DNA of 64,000 nt from Acutalibacter sp. (lineage in GTDB: Bacteria; Bacillota; Clostridia; Oscillospirales; Acutalibacteraceae). The stretch covers positions 83,418 to 147,417 of the forward strand of contig JAHHRN010000006.1 in assembly GCA_020025775.1 (NCBI GenBank), in the 5' to 3' direction. The notes beneath the pieces are model-generated. The model was not told where the DNA came from. It did no database searches and saw only the letters and a list, made by a program, of their open reading frames with translations. Positions within the stretch are counted from its first letter, which is position 1; each line of letters begins with the position of its first letter. Positions 1 to 8,297 of this stretch are shown one piece after another. Both the position numbers and the translations under genes were made by a program.

Positions 1-307
1 TATCGAGCTTACTGTAAATCGGCAGGAAAAACCGAATCGTAATGGGAATGGCAAGCAACATGCCGAGCTGTGCAAACCACATAATCCACGTGCCCGCATA
101 AGAGTTGCCTGCCAAAGACAGGAAGGAAATCGGACTCAAAAGCGTTGCAAAAATGGACACCGAGGTTACCCACCACGGAATACTGCCGTCGCCTTTAAAA
201 TACTCTTTTCCCTTCATTTCGCGTTTGGCAAAATGAAGGCCGACCAGCAAAACGGCTACTAAATAAACAATTAAGATTGCTAAATCGACATAGGTAAAGC
301 CTTGCAT
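1..307 (-). CDS. Sodium:solute symporter, N-terminal part (cut by window edge)
   Basis: The reverse strand from the ATG at 307 is open to the window edge, about 102 codons. It begins MQGFTYVDLAILIVYLVAVL, a first membrane helix, followed by a charged loop, a GDGSIPWWVTSVSIFATLLS stretch and a further hydrophobic segment. The pattern of a short first helix and then a polar loop leading into a Ser/Thr-rich helix is typical of sodium:solute symporters (SSS family). A strong AGGAGGGG site lies just upstream of the ATG. It follows N-acetylneuraminate lyase by 43 bp on the same strand, so sialic acid is the likely substrate, but this is inferred from context only. Confidence 0.75.
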   Translation of the reverse strand, partial: MQGFTYVDLAILIVYLVAVLLVGLHFAKREMKGKEYFKGDGSIPWWVTSVSIFATLLSPISFLSLAGNSYAGTWIMWFAQLGMLLAIPITIRFFLPIYSKLD

Positions 308-350
308 AGAACCCCTCCTATTATTCAGTTAAAAGAGAAGAAAAAACGGT

Positions 351-1277
351 TTATAAGAACTTTTTCTTAGCTTCTGCTACCATAGCGGCCGCTTCCTTCG
401 CAATCGCAATATCGCCTGCCTGAAGGTTCTCAAGAGGCTCGCGAACGCCACCAATGTTGAGGTTTTCGTTGGTGCGAAGTACCTCTTTAGCTACAGCGTA
501 CATATTCGCGTGAGAAGAGCACATCTTATAGATAATCTCGTTGATTGCATACTGAAGCTCACGTGCTGTGTCGCGCTCGCCTGCCATAAGAAGCTCATTG
601 AGCTTTAAGAAGAGCTCGGGCATTACGCCGTAGGTGCCGCCGATACCGGCATCTGCACCGATAGCACGGCCGGCTACGAACTGCTCGTCCGGACCGTTGA
701 ACACGATGAAGTCATCACGCTGTGCAAGACCCTCTGCCTTAAACATCTGAATATCCTGGGTCGGCATGGAGGAGTTCTTAACGGCGATTACTCTCGGGTT
801 CTTGAGCATTTCTTTAAAGAGGCTCATAGTAAGGGCTGTGCCTGCGAGCTGAGGAATGTTATAAATTACGAAATCGGTATTCGGTGCGGCGGCGCTGATT
901 GCGTTCCAATAAGCCGCAATGGAATACTCAGGCAGGTGGAAATAAATGGGCGGAATGGAAGCGATTGCATCTACGCCGACGCTTTCGGAATGGCGAGCCA
1001 GCTCTACGCTGTCTCTCGTGTTATTGCATGCTACGTGGTTGATAACGGTAAGCTTACCTTTAGCAACCTTCATTACGTTTTCGATAATGATTTTACGCTC
1101 TTCTACCCCTTGGTAAATGCATTCACCGGAAGAACCGTTTACATATACACCCTTTACGCCCTTGTCGATGAAATACTGTGTGAGCTTCTGCACACGCTCC
1201 GGGCTGACGTTGCCGTCCTCATCATAGCAGGCATAAAATGCGGGGATAATGCCTCTGTACTTATCTAACTTATTCAT
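351..1277 (-). CDS. nanA: N-acetylneuraminate lyase
   Basis: This 308-residue protein belongs to the DapA/NanA class I aldolase family and should split N-acetylneuraminate into pyruvate and N-acetylmannosamine in the cytoplasm. The family GSSGE motif is at residues 48-52. The catalytic tyrosine lies in YNIPQLAG (Y139) and the Schiff-base lysine in VIAVKNSS (K167), close to the E. coli positions 137 and 165. Length is normal for the family. The gene is upstream of and co-directional with an SSS symporter, and a membrane sialidase lies about 11 kb away, which favours the lyase over dihydrodipicolinate synthase. It has its own promoter candidate at 1436-1464 and a leader of about 150 nt. Confidence 0.85.
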   Translation of the reverse strand: MNKLDKYRGIIPAFYACYDEDGNVSPERVQKLTQYFIDKGVKGVYVNGSSGECIYQGVEERKIIIENVMKVAKGKLTVINHVACNNTRDSVELARHSESVGVDAIASIPPIYFHLPEYSIAAYWNAISAAAPNTDFVIYNIPQLAGTALTMSLFKEMLKNPRVIAVKNSSMPTQDIQMFKAEGLAQRDDFIVFNGPDEQFVAGRAIGADAGIGGTYGVMPELFLKLNELLMAGERDTARELQYAINEIIYKMCSSHANMYAVAKEVLRTNENLNIGGVREPLENLQAGDIAIAKEAAAMVAEAKKKFL

Positions 1278-1435
1278 AGTTTGCTCCTTTCCGCTTGCCG
1301 CAAAGCAAGTGCCCTAAAAAATTTTTCGTCATCGAGAGAAAATCTTTTGCTTTTCTAAAATAAAAAACAAAAGTTAGGTTTCTGAATCATCGCTTTTGGC
1401 GAAAAATATAACGCGTTTTCTCTCGGTTCTATTTT

Positions 1436-1464
1436 ATTGTAACATTAAGATTTTAATATGTCTA
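1436..1464 (-). promoter_or_regulatory. Sigma-A promoter candidate for nanA
   Basis: Reading the reverse strand, a TAGACA -35 box (1459-1464) is followed by a 17-bp spacer and a TACAAT -10 box (1436-1441). Confidence 0.5.
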
Positions 1465-1626
1465 TAAATTCATAGCATAATCCCATAAAATATTCAAAAT
1501 CTATTTTATACATATTAAATAAAATTTGTGTATACGAAGTAAACATTTTAACAAATCGTTTCAAGTTCGTTAAAAATCAGACAATCTTGAAAATCGGCGT
1601 TCCCTTTTGGCTTTCGGAAAAGGCCG

Positions 1627-1655
1627 TGGACAGCCGGCACTAGGTGTGATACAAT
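1627..1655 (+). promoter_or_regulatory. Sigma-A promoter candidate for pepD
   Basis: TGGACA at 1627-1632, a 17-bp spacer ending in TGTGA, and TACAAT at 1650-1655. The start codon follows within about 30 bp. Confidence 0.5.
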
Positions 1656-1685
1656 AAAATTAGATTTTAAAAAGAGGTGTTCGGT

Positions 1686-3128
1686 TTGAAAACACAAAAA
1701 CTGAAAGGCTTAGAGCCTGCGGCGGTATTTTCTTATTTTGAGGAAATCTGCTCTATCCCCCACGGCTCGGGAAACACAAAACAAATCAGCGATTATCTTG
1801 TAAATTTTGCCAAAGCCGAGGGGCTTTCTTATAAACAGGATGCGTTAAATAACGTGATTTTATGCGCAGACGGCACCTGCGGTTTAGAAAATCATGAACC
1901 TGTTATTTTACAAGGACATATGGATATGGTCTGCGAACAGGATGCGGATTCCCCCATAGATATGGAAAAAGAGGGCTTAAATCTACAGCAGGACGGCAGC
2001 TTCGTTTTTGCCAAAGGCACTACACTTGGCGGCGATGACGGTATCGCCGTCGCCTATGCGTTAGCTCTTTTGGCGGACAGAACCATTCCCCACCCGCCCT
2101 TAGAAGTGATTATTACGGTAGACGAAGAAACCGGCATGGAGGGTGCCATGGGCATTGACCTTTCCATGTTAAAGGGTAAAAAATTCATCAATTTAGATTC
2201 CGAGGACGAAGGTGTTTTCACGGTTTCCTGTGCCGGCGGTGCAAAATCGACCCTTCACCTGCCGCTGGAGCGTGTAAGTGCTAACGGTCAATCCTATGCG
2301 CTCTCTGTGGCACACCTTATCGGCGGTCACTCGGGCGTGGAAATCCACAAAAGCCGTGTAAATGCCAACAAGGTCATGGGCGAACTTTTAAAGCGCATCG
2401 AGGCGATTTCTCCCCTTTCGATTGCAGAACTTGCAGGCGGTGCAAAAGATAATGCCATTCCGCGCAGTGCTGAAGCTTTGATTTTAACCGATGCTAAAAT
2501 CGAAAGTCTGCGCCAAATTGCCGCTTCGCTCGAAAAAGAAATCCACGAAACCTTTGACGAGCCACAGGCGGAAATCCTAGTTACCGCAAAGGGAGACTGC
2601 ACAGCTTCTGCTCTTTCCGAAGCCGATTCCCACAAGCTCATTGCCCTTTTGCAGGAAGTGCCGAACGGCGTTCAGCGTTGGAGCGAGGATATTGAGGGTC
2701 TGGTGGAAACGAGCCTCAATTTAGGTATTTTAGAGCTTTCGGAACAGGAGGCGGCACTTACCTTTGCCGTCAGAAGCTCTGTGAATCAAAACAAAGATGC
2801 CCTCATCGGCAAGCTTCAACAGATTGCCAAAACCTATGGTGCCGCTTACACCGAGCGTGGCACCTATCCGGCTTGGGAATACAAAAAGGATTCTCCGCTT
2901 CGGGACGCTTTCGTAGCGGCTTTTGAAAAGCTCTATCACAAAGCACCGAAGGTCGAAGCCATTCATGCTGGTCTCGAATGTGGTTTATTCGGTGAAAAGA
3001 TAAAAGATTTAGACTGCATTTCTTTAGGGCCGCAAATGCACGACATCCACACCAGCCGTGAAAAATTGGACATTGCATCCACGGAAAGAACTTGGAAATT
3101 GCTCCTCGAAGTTTTAAAAGCATTATAA
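1686..3128 (+). CDS. pepD: Aminoacyl-histidine dipeptidase (M20 family)
   Basis: This is an M20-family zinc metallopeptidase of about 480 residues, the usual length of PepD, which hydrolyses Xaa-His and other dipeptides in the cytoplasm. Metal-site motifs are visible in order: QGHMDMV, GGDDGIAVAY and DEETGMEGAMG near the N-terminus, then a dimerisation lid and HAGLECGLF near the C-terminus. I choose the TTG at 1686 as start because an AAAGAGGTG ribosome site ends 6 bases before it; the GTG at 1677 lies inside that site. It is monocistronic, followed by a decayed gene and a bidirectional terminator. Confidence 0.85.
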   Translation: MKTQKLKGLEPAAVFSYFEEICSIPHGSGNTKQISDYLVNFAKAEGLSYKQDALNNVILCADGTCGLENHEPVILQGHMDMVCEQDADSPIDMEKEGLNLQQDGSFVFAKGTTLGGDDGIAVAYALALLADRTIPHPPLEVIITVDEETGMEGAMGIDLSMLKGKKFINLDSEDEGVFTVSCAGGAKSTLHLPLERVSANGQSYALSVAHLIGGHSGVEIHKSRVNANKVMGELLKRIEAISPLSIAELAGGAKDNAIPRSAEALILTDAKIESLRQIAASLEKEIHETFDEPQAEILVTAKGDCTASALSEADSHKLIALLQEVPNGVQRWSEDIEGLVETSLNLGILELSEQEAALTFAVRSSVNQNKDALIGKLQQIAKTYGAAYTERGTYPAWEYKKDSPLRDAFVAAFEKLYHKAPKVEAIHAGLECGLFGEKIKDLDCISLGPQMHDIHTSREKLDIASTERTWKLLLEVLKAL

Positions 3129-3157
3129 ATCGAGCAAATCCAGAAGCAAGGTAATTT

Positions 3158-3299
3158 ATGAAACAGTACACCGGCAAAGAACAAGTAAAGGAAAAAATCA
3201 AAAAAAGCTTACGCCAAGTTTATTGTAAAATTTGATACTATTCCGGAAGTGAAAAAAGCTCATGTTATAAATTTCGGCTTTTGCGTACCAATTTGTTAA
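3158..3299 (+). pseudogene. Truncated, frameshifted ClbS/DfsB (DUF1706) remnant
   Basis: An ATG at 3158 with a weak AAGG site opens MKQYTGKEQVKEKIKK, and the frame then fails within an A7 run at 3200-3206. Removing one A continues as AYAKFIVKFDTIPEVKKAHV and stops at 3297-3299. The combined peptide, about 46 residues, resembles the N-terminus of ClbS/DfsB proteins (about 170 residues, typically beginning with a short MK-Y-KEEL segment and an EFDDIPE-like motif). The rest of the gene is missing. Family assignment rests on recognition of this short segment only. Confidence 0.5.
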
Positions 3300-3327
3300 A
3301 CTTATTCAAAGCTTTCATAAACACAAC

Positions 3328-3367
3328 AAAAATCCCCGAGCTGTGTAAGACAGTTCGGGGATTTTTA
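3328..3367. terminator. Bidirectional terminator
   Basis: Stem of 15 bp (3330-3344 with 3350-3364) with a GTAAG loop, flanked by an A-run on the left and T-run on the right. It serves pepD from the left and the GPH transporter gene from the right. Confidence 0.8.
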
Positions 3368-3383
3368 TATTTTTTAGAAGAAA

Positions 3384-4871
3384 TCAATACGTTTCGTTTT
3401 CTGTGTTATGTAAACGGCGTTCTTCGAGTTCTTCTTGAATTTTCTGCTTTTTCTTGCCGGTATAATCATTAAAGAACATCGGAATCATGGTTAAAAGGAA
3501 ACCGATTGCCGGAAGAAGTGTAACCATAATAAGAAGCCATTTTTGTGTTTCGGGCGTTTGCTGTGCCAAAATCTGTTTGCCCATGACATCCAAATTATCG
3601 GCAATCGGTTCTTGATAGTTCCCGACTTTCAAAATCCAGCCCGTTGCCACACCCGCGATACCGGCTGTAATTTTGGAAAGGAAGGTTTGGAAGGCAAAGC
3701 AAACACCTTCGGAACGCTTGCCGGTTTTCCACTGCATATAATCCACGGAATCAGCAATAAAGGCATAGGTGATTACGTTGTAAATACCAAGCGGGAAGCC
3801 CATGAAGAAGAGGCAAACCCAAAGCAAATAAATATTGATATGACTGGGGTCGCCCATAAAGAGTAAATAGCATACACAATGTGCAATTACGCCGAAAATG
3901 GAAGAACCGATATAAATCTGTTTGAGGTCGAACTTTTTGCGAAGCATCGGGAAAACAATCATCGCCGGAATCATACCTGCGCCGATTGCGACGGTCAGCG
4001 TTGTAAGAATAGTTCCGCGCGGAATCCAGAAGCCGCCTGCCTTATAAGCTTCGACGACATTATTTGTTTGCGCGAGCACGTCGAAATCTGTGTAGCCTTG
4101 AATAATCAAATAGTTTGCAATATAGTCTGCGGAGATGTTGGCAATGACCATAGTAGAACCAAGAAGTGCTGCCAAAATTACAAGAAGTAAAAGTTTATTC
4201 TGTCCCACCTCACGCACAGTTTCCTTAAAGGTAGGGGTTACTGTAGAAGGCTCGATTCTTTCCTTGGAGGTAAAGAAAATCGAAATAGAAAGTGCAGCAC
4301 CGACAACACCAAACAATACGGCGCTGACCAAATAACCATTTTTAAGACCTAAGGAAGACTGACGGAATACCGGAACTAAAAGTGCGGGTAAAATGCCGCC
4401 GAAGGTGGAGCCGAGACGTCCGTTGGAAATAAACTGCGTTCTTTCTTTTTCATTCGGTGTGATAACAGAGGTAAGCCCCCAAAACGGCACATCCTGAATG
4501 GTAAAGCATACGCCCCACAAAACATAAGTCACTGCTGCATAAGTGATTTTCGCCGCAGAGCCCTCAAACGGAGCGAGGAAAAGAAGGATAGTCGAAATGC
4601 ACACCGGAAGCGGAGAAAACAGAAGATAGGGACGCATTTTGCCCCATTTGGAACGTGTTTTATCCACAATCATGCCCATCAGCGGGTCATTTAATGCATC
4701 AAAAATTCTGCCGCCGAGAATAATGCTGCTCGCCACAACGGCATCAATTTTGGCAACGTCTATCAAGAATACAAGATAGAACATCGTCATAATTGTATAA
4801 ATACCGCTTCTACCGAAAGCGGACAAAGGAAAGCTAATTTTTTCCTTTAAGGTCAAATATTTCTTTTCCAT
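3384..4871 (-). CDS. GPH-family (MelB-like) sugar:cation symporter
   Basis: A 495-residue polytopic membrane protein with about 12 hydrophobic segments. The N-terminal half has the glycoside-pentoside-hexuronide signature: FLIDVAKIDAVVASSIILGG, then DALNDPLMGMIVDKTRSKWGKMRPY, which carries the cation-site Asp residues and the conserved loop. Members import sugars or glycosides with Na+ or H+. The gene lies 20 bp downstream of a sulfatase on the same strand, so a sulfated sugar or a glycan fragment is the likely cargo; this is inferred. The C-terminus is short, cytoplasmic and charged. Confidence 0.8.
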   Translation of the reverse strand: MEKKYLTLKEKISFPLSAFGRSGIYTIMTMFYLVFLIDVAKIDAVVASSIILGGRIFDALNDPLMGMIVDKTRSKWGKMRPYLLFSPLPVCISTILLFLAPFEGSAAKITYAAVTYVLWGVCFTIQDVPFWGLTSVITPNEKERTQFISNGRLGSTFGGILPALLVPVFRQSSLGLKNGYLVSAVLFGVVGAALSISIFFTSKERIEPSTVTPTFKETVREVGQNKLLLLVILAALLGSTMVIANISADYIANYLIIQGYTDFDVLAQTNNVVEAYKAGGFWIPRGTILTTLTVAIGAGMIPAMIVFPMLRKKFDLKQIYIGSSIFGVIAHCVCYLLFMGDPSHINIYLLWVCLFFMGFPLGIYNVITYAFIADSVDYMQWKTGKRSEGVCFAFQTFLSKITAGIAGVATGWILKVGNYQEPIADNLDVMGKQILAQQTPETQKWLLIMVTLLPAIGFLLTMIPMFFNDYTGKKKQKIQEELEERRLHNTENETY

Positions 4872-4891
4872 ATGGTTTCTCTCTTTCTAGA

Positions 4892-6214
4892 TTACTTCTT
4901 TCGAATGCGGTATGCCGGTAAAATTTTCGGCTTCTTTTCGCCGGCGTTTACCATTTCACGAATCATCATCTGGCGAAGCTCTTGGCGCACCTGTTCATAA
5001 GCCGGGTCTTTAATCAAGTTATCTTTTTCAATAGGGTCTTTTTCCAAATCGTAAAGATAATCTTCAAAATAGACATTCGCGCTGTGTGCCACATAGCCCG
5101 ACGGCGCCATAGTGCGAATTGCGTATTTATATTTCTTGGTGCGAATCGCTCTGCCGCACTGGCTTTCACTCACCTGAATGAATACGCAGTCTCTCTCCTC
5201 CCCGGTTTTCATCTGCTGCATCAAGGATTTACCCATATAGCTCATTGGAATATCAATGCCTGCCATATCCAAAAGCGTGGGCGGCAGGTCAATCAGGCTA
5301 ACCAAACGATCATCCACTTTACCGCCTTTGAACATACCGCCGCTGATGATGAGCGGTGTATGTGTTGCACTGTCGTGGCAGCTTCTCTTATATTCTAAAT
5401 TTCTGGTTTTAAAATGAGAACCGTGGTCACTCGTATAGATAATAATGGTATTTTCGTAAAGTCCCTTTTCTTTCAGCTTTTGCACTAGCTTGCCGACATT
5501 GTCATCAAGGCTGTGAATCGCAGCGAGATAATCGGGATACATTTCCGCATAGTCGCCCGGTAAAAAGGAGAGGTCCTCAGGGATAGGATAATCTTTAAAC
5601 TGGGGTACAAATTCTTTTTTGCCCTCATAGCAATGGTGGTCATTTTGATGATGCGGTTCGATATGGGAAACGAACATAAAAAACGGCTTATCCGAGGTCT
5701 TTTGCTCTAAATATTCGAGAGCAAAATCGTTAATGCAATCGGCTCTGTAGCCCTTAAAATCAATTTGATTGCCGTCGCCGTCGAATACATAACCGTCGTA
5801 ACCGTGGGAAGTGAATTCCAAAACGTCGGCAGCTCTCCACCAATCCTTGTAGCCGCCTTGACGTTCTTTCGGAACAGCGGTTTTCTCACAATGAAACCCC
5901 ACATTCGGAAGGCGGTCAGAGGCTAAATGCCATTTGCCGATATAGGCCGTTTCATAGCCTGCTTCATTAAAATATTCTGCCAAGGGTTTAATATCTTGCG
6001 GCAAAGCAATGCCGTTCCAATAGCACTTATTCTGTGTCGCATAAACGCCCGTTTGCAAGCAGGCTCTTGCCGGACCGCAGACCGGCTGACAGGTAAAAGA
6101 ATCGCTGAAGGTTACACCGTCTCTACCAAGTTCCATTAGATTCGGTGTCACGGTTTCATTCACCGTATCCCAACGCTGTTGATCACTGAAATAAAAAATA
6201 ATATTCGGTTTCAA
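4892..6214 (-). CDS. Cytoplasmic sulfatase (Cys-type)
   Basis: A 440-residue alkaline-phosphatase-superfamily sulfatase. It starts MKPNIIFYFSDQQRWDT with the N-terminal metal ligands (D11) and no signal peptide. The formylglycine motif is CGPAR at residues 46-50, of the C-X-P-X-R form, so Cys46 would need oxidation by an anaerobic sulfatase-maturing enzyme; none is encoded in this window. The second metal site is seen in IIYTSDHGSH. It forms an operon with the downstream GPH symporter, which suggests desulfation of an imported glycan piece. The exact substrate cannot be told from sequence; choline sulfatase is unlikely given the context. Confidence 0.85.
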   Translation of the reverse strand: MKPNIIFYFSDQQRWDTVNETVTPNLMELGRDGVTFSDSFTCQPVCGPARACLQTGVYATQNKCYWNGIALPQDIKPLAEYFNEAGYETAYIGKWHLASDRLPNVGFHCEKTAVPKERQGGYKDWWRAADVLEFTSHGYDGYVFDGDGNQIDFKGYRADCINDFALEYLEQKTSDKPFFMFVSHIEPHHQNDHHCYEGKKEFVPQFKDYPIPEDLSFLPGDYAEMYPDYLAAIHSLDDNVGKLVQKLKEKGLYENTIIIYTSDHGSHFKTRNLEYKRSCHDSATHTPLIISGGMFKGGKVDDRLVSLIDLPPTLLDMAGIDIPMSYMGKSLMQQMKTGEERDCVFIQVSESQCGRAIRTKKYKYAIRTMAPSGYVAHSANVYFEDYLYDLEKDPIEKDNLIKDPAYEQVRQELRQMMIREMVNAGEKKPKILPAYRIRKK

Positions 6215-6394
6215 AGATTTTTCCTCCGTGTTCTATAATTTTCAGTAAAGCTATACTGAAAGGAAAATCGCACCGTCAAAGATCCAAGCACAAAAACAGC
6301 AGCACACGAAAAACTGTTTTGGGTCTCGTTTTTCGCATGCTTGCTTTCGTGAATATTTATATATAAACGATGCGATTGTTATTTTTTCTGTACA

Positions 6395-6423
6395 ATTATA
6401 CCATTTTGTTTTGCAAATCTCAA
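6395..6423 (-). promoter_or_regulatory. Sigma-A promoter candidate for sulfatase-GPH operon
   Basis: Reverse strand TTGAGA (6418-6423), 17-bp spacer, perfect TATAAT (6395-6400). Confidence 0.6.
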
Positions 6424-6512
6424 TTATAGGAAGTTTCAAAGATTTCCCCTTTTTTTGTACGTTCTAACCGAAAAGATTGTTATTTTCTTATCAATATTGC
6501 TCTTTACAAAAA

Positions 6513-6552
6513 TAAAATCCCCAAACTGCCAAAACACAGCTTGGGGATTTCT
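6513..6552 (-). terminator. Terminator of radical SAM/def/macrodomain operon
   Basis: AAATCCCCAA (6515-6524) pairs with TTGGGGATTT (6541-6550); on the reverse strand a U-rich stretch follows. Confidence 0.7.
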
Positions 6553-6562
6553 TACCCAAAAT

Positions 6563-7465
6563 TTATAGGTTCGTTGGAAATTTTCTGCCCTGCTCCACGT
6601 CATCCTCGCGAAATGCCTTGTGAATCGCGTTGAGCACCCGCTTTTTGTCGCCGCTCCAAAGGGGCGCTAAGAGGTCGCGTTTGGCGCCGTCTCCCGTTAA
6701 GCGATGAATCACCATTTCACGCGGGAGATTTTCTACACAAAGCTCCAAGGCTTTAACATATTCCTCTAAACTCATGGTCGGGACTTTCCCCGCCCGCCAA
6801 TCTTTTTCTAAATCCGTACCGCGCAGAACGTGCAAAAGATGCAGTTTGATGCCGTCCGCACCGCTTCGCCCGATATAGCGAGAGGTCTCTGCCATTCTTT
6901 CCGGCGTTTCCCCCGGTAATCCCAAAATTTGGTGCACGATTACGGTAATGCCACGGTTTTTCAGCTTTTGCACCGCTTCATCAAATACCGAAAGCGGATA
7001 GCCGCGGCGAATATACTTTGCTGTGTCTTCGTGTATTGTTTGCAGTCCCAGCTCCACCCACACAGGCTTTTGCTTATTACAGACTTCGAGCAAATCGAGA
7101 ATATCCTCGCCCAAACAATCGGGTCTTGTCGCTACAGAAAGTGCCACCACGTCCGCGGGCTGCATCGCCGCGGTAAAGAGCGGCTCTAAATAGCTGACGG
7201 GCGCAAAGGTGTTGGTAAAGGACTGAAAATAGGCAATGTATTTTGCCTCGCCCTTGATTTTAGAAGCCACCTTTTCTTTCGCCTGGCACAGCTGTTCTTC
7301 TATGGTGCCCGTTGCGGCGAAAGCCCCTGCGCCGTCGCAGAAAATACAGCCGTGCTTACCGTCTCTGTCCCGGTTCGGACAGCCGCACCCCGAAGAAAGC
7401 GCGAGCTTATAGACCTTACAGCCATATTGCGCTTTTAAATTCTCGTTTAATAAATTTAAATACAA
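6563..7465 (-). CDS. TIGR01212-family radical SAM protein (YhcC/YtqA-like)
   Basis: A 300-residue radical SAM protein of the YhcC/YtqA group, of unknown reaction. The cluster region near residues 26-43 reads CGCPNRDRDGKHGCIFC, the family variant of the iron-sulfur motif. Later motifs include YFQSFTNTFAP, the VALSVATRPDCL segment and WVELGLQTIHEDT, all typical of the family. It is the last gene of a four-gene operon (macrodomain, unknown, deformylase-like, this) with a 14-bp gap upstream. It is followed by a terminator. Confidence 0.8.
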   Translation of the reverse strand: MYLNLLNENLKAQYGCKVYKLALSSGCGCPNRDRDGKHGCIFCDGAGAFAATGTIEEQLCQAKEKVASKIKGEAKYIAYFQSFTNTFAPVSYLEPLFTAAMQPADVVALSVATRPDCLGEDILDLLEVCNKQKPVWVELGLQTIHEDTAKYIRRGYPLSVFDEAVQKLKNRGITVIVHQILGLPGETPERMAETSRYIGRSGADGIKLHLLHVLRGTDLEKDWRAGKVPTMSLEEYVKALELCVENLPREMVIHRLTGDGAKRDLLAPLWSGDKKRVLNAIHKAFREDDVEQGRKFPTNL

Positions 7466-7479
7466 AATGTTTCTCCGTT

Positions 7480-7893
7480 CTAAATCAGCACGCCGTTGCA
7501 GTGGTCGATTTCGTGCTGGATAATCTGTGCCGTGAAGCCCTCGTAGGTTTTAAGGCGCGTTTTCAGCTCCGCCGTTTGATACTGCACCTTAATTTTCTTG
7601 TAGCGTTTGGTTTTGCGGGGATTGCCGAGGAGTGAAAGGCATCCCTCTTCGGTTTCATATGGCTCGCTTTTCTTGATAATTTCGGGATTGAACATCGTTT
7701 CGAGTTTTGCGCCGTCATAAAAACAGATGATACATTTTTTCTGCCCAATCATGTTCGCCGCCATGCCGACGCAGGTTTCTCTGTGCGCTTCAAGGGTATC
7801 TTTTAAATCTACGGCAACTATAGCATCCGCCGCTGTCGCCCGTTCGGATTTTTGACCCAGAAAAATGGGGTCGTGCATCAGTTCTTTTACCAT
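7480..7893 (-). CDS. def: Peptide deformylase-like protein with altered motif 1
   Basis: A 137-residue protein of the peptide deformylase fold. Motif 2 is EEGCLS with the metal ligand Cys85, and motif 3 is QHEIDH with ligands H127 and H131 and catalytic E128. Motif 1 reads GMAANMIG (43-50) where classical enzymes have GLAAPQ/TQVG, so the conserved Gln that stabilises the transition state is replaced by Met48. The protein is also shorter than typical deformylases (about 150-170). It may be an active variant class or a paralogue with another N-formyl substrate. It sits in an operon between an unknown protein and a radical SAM protein. Confidence 0.75.
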   Translation of the reverse strand: MVKELMHDPIFLGQKSERATAADAIVAVDLKDTLEAHRETCVGMAANMIGQKKCIICFYDGAKLETMFNPEIIKKSEPYETEEGCLSLLGNPRKTKRYKKIKVQYQTAELKTRLKTYEGFTAQIIQHEIDHCNGVLI

Positions 7894-7905
7894 ATTGTTT
7901 CCTCT

Positions 7906-8292
7906 TTAGGTTTCATCTAAATAGATTTCCACTTTGTAGACTTTTTCCTGCGATACCGTTTGAAATGCTTCGCTTTCAAGAACATAGCGAAAGAAATTCT
8001 CTACATCGTCCTCTTCCCAAAACGACTCCTGATAAGCGCTGTTGGCTTCGCTTGGCAGATACAGAACATCCAAATGAATCTGCATAAATTCTTCATCCTC
8101 ATTCGGATTTTGGCGTACCAAGGAAAAGTAGAAAAGCGGTTCGCCTGTAAAGTCATAAGTGCCTGTTTCAAAGAGGAACATATCTTCCTCCATCGGAATT
8201 TTCGTCATCTCCCGGAAAACGTGAATCATATCCCGAAGAGACATATCTTTTTGAATATTTTCTTTTAAATAGGAAATAGCCTTTTGTTGCAT
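7906..8292 (-). CDS. Hypothetical protein, 128 aa
   Basis: I do not recognise this protein. It is acidic and soluble, with no signal peptide or membrane helix. The N-terminal half looks helical (QQKAISYLKENIQKDMS), the middle has a beta-like stretch (MFLFETGTYDFTGEPLFYFS) suggesting substrate or partner contact, and the C-terminus is rich in Glu. The gene is tightly packed, 5 bp after the macrodomain gene and 12 bp before the deformylase-like gene, so it is almost certainly translated. Confidence 0.65.
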   Translation of the reverse strand: MQQKAISYLKENIQKDMSLRDMIHVFREMTKIPMEEDMFLFETGTYDFTGEPLFYFSLVRQNPNEDEEFMQIHLDVLYLPSEANSAYQESFWEEDDVENFFRYVLESEAFQTVSQEKVYKVEIYLDET

Positions 8293-8297
8293 CTAAA

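Larger units (their letters stand above)
1278..1676. other. 400-bp divergent intergenic region nanA/pepD
   Basis: The region is AT-rich and holds two divergent promoter candidates, one for nanA (1436-1464) and one for pepD (1627-1655). The remaining nanA leader (1278-1430) shows no clear riboswitch or open frame that I can support. Confidence 0.6.
6215..6562. other. 348-bp intergenic region upstream of sulfatase operon
   Basis: It holds the sulfatase promoter candidate (6395-6423), a leader of about 170 nt without a recognisable RNA element, and the terminator of the radical SAM operon (6513-6552). Confidence 0.6.

Noticed and set aside
1278..1430. Riboswitch in the nanA leader
   Set aside because: The leader is about 150 nt but no conserved riboswitch core or terminator-like hairpin could be recognised.
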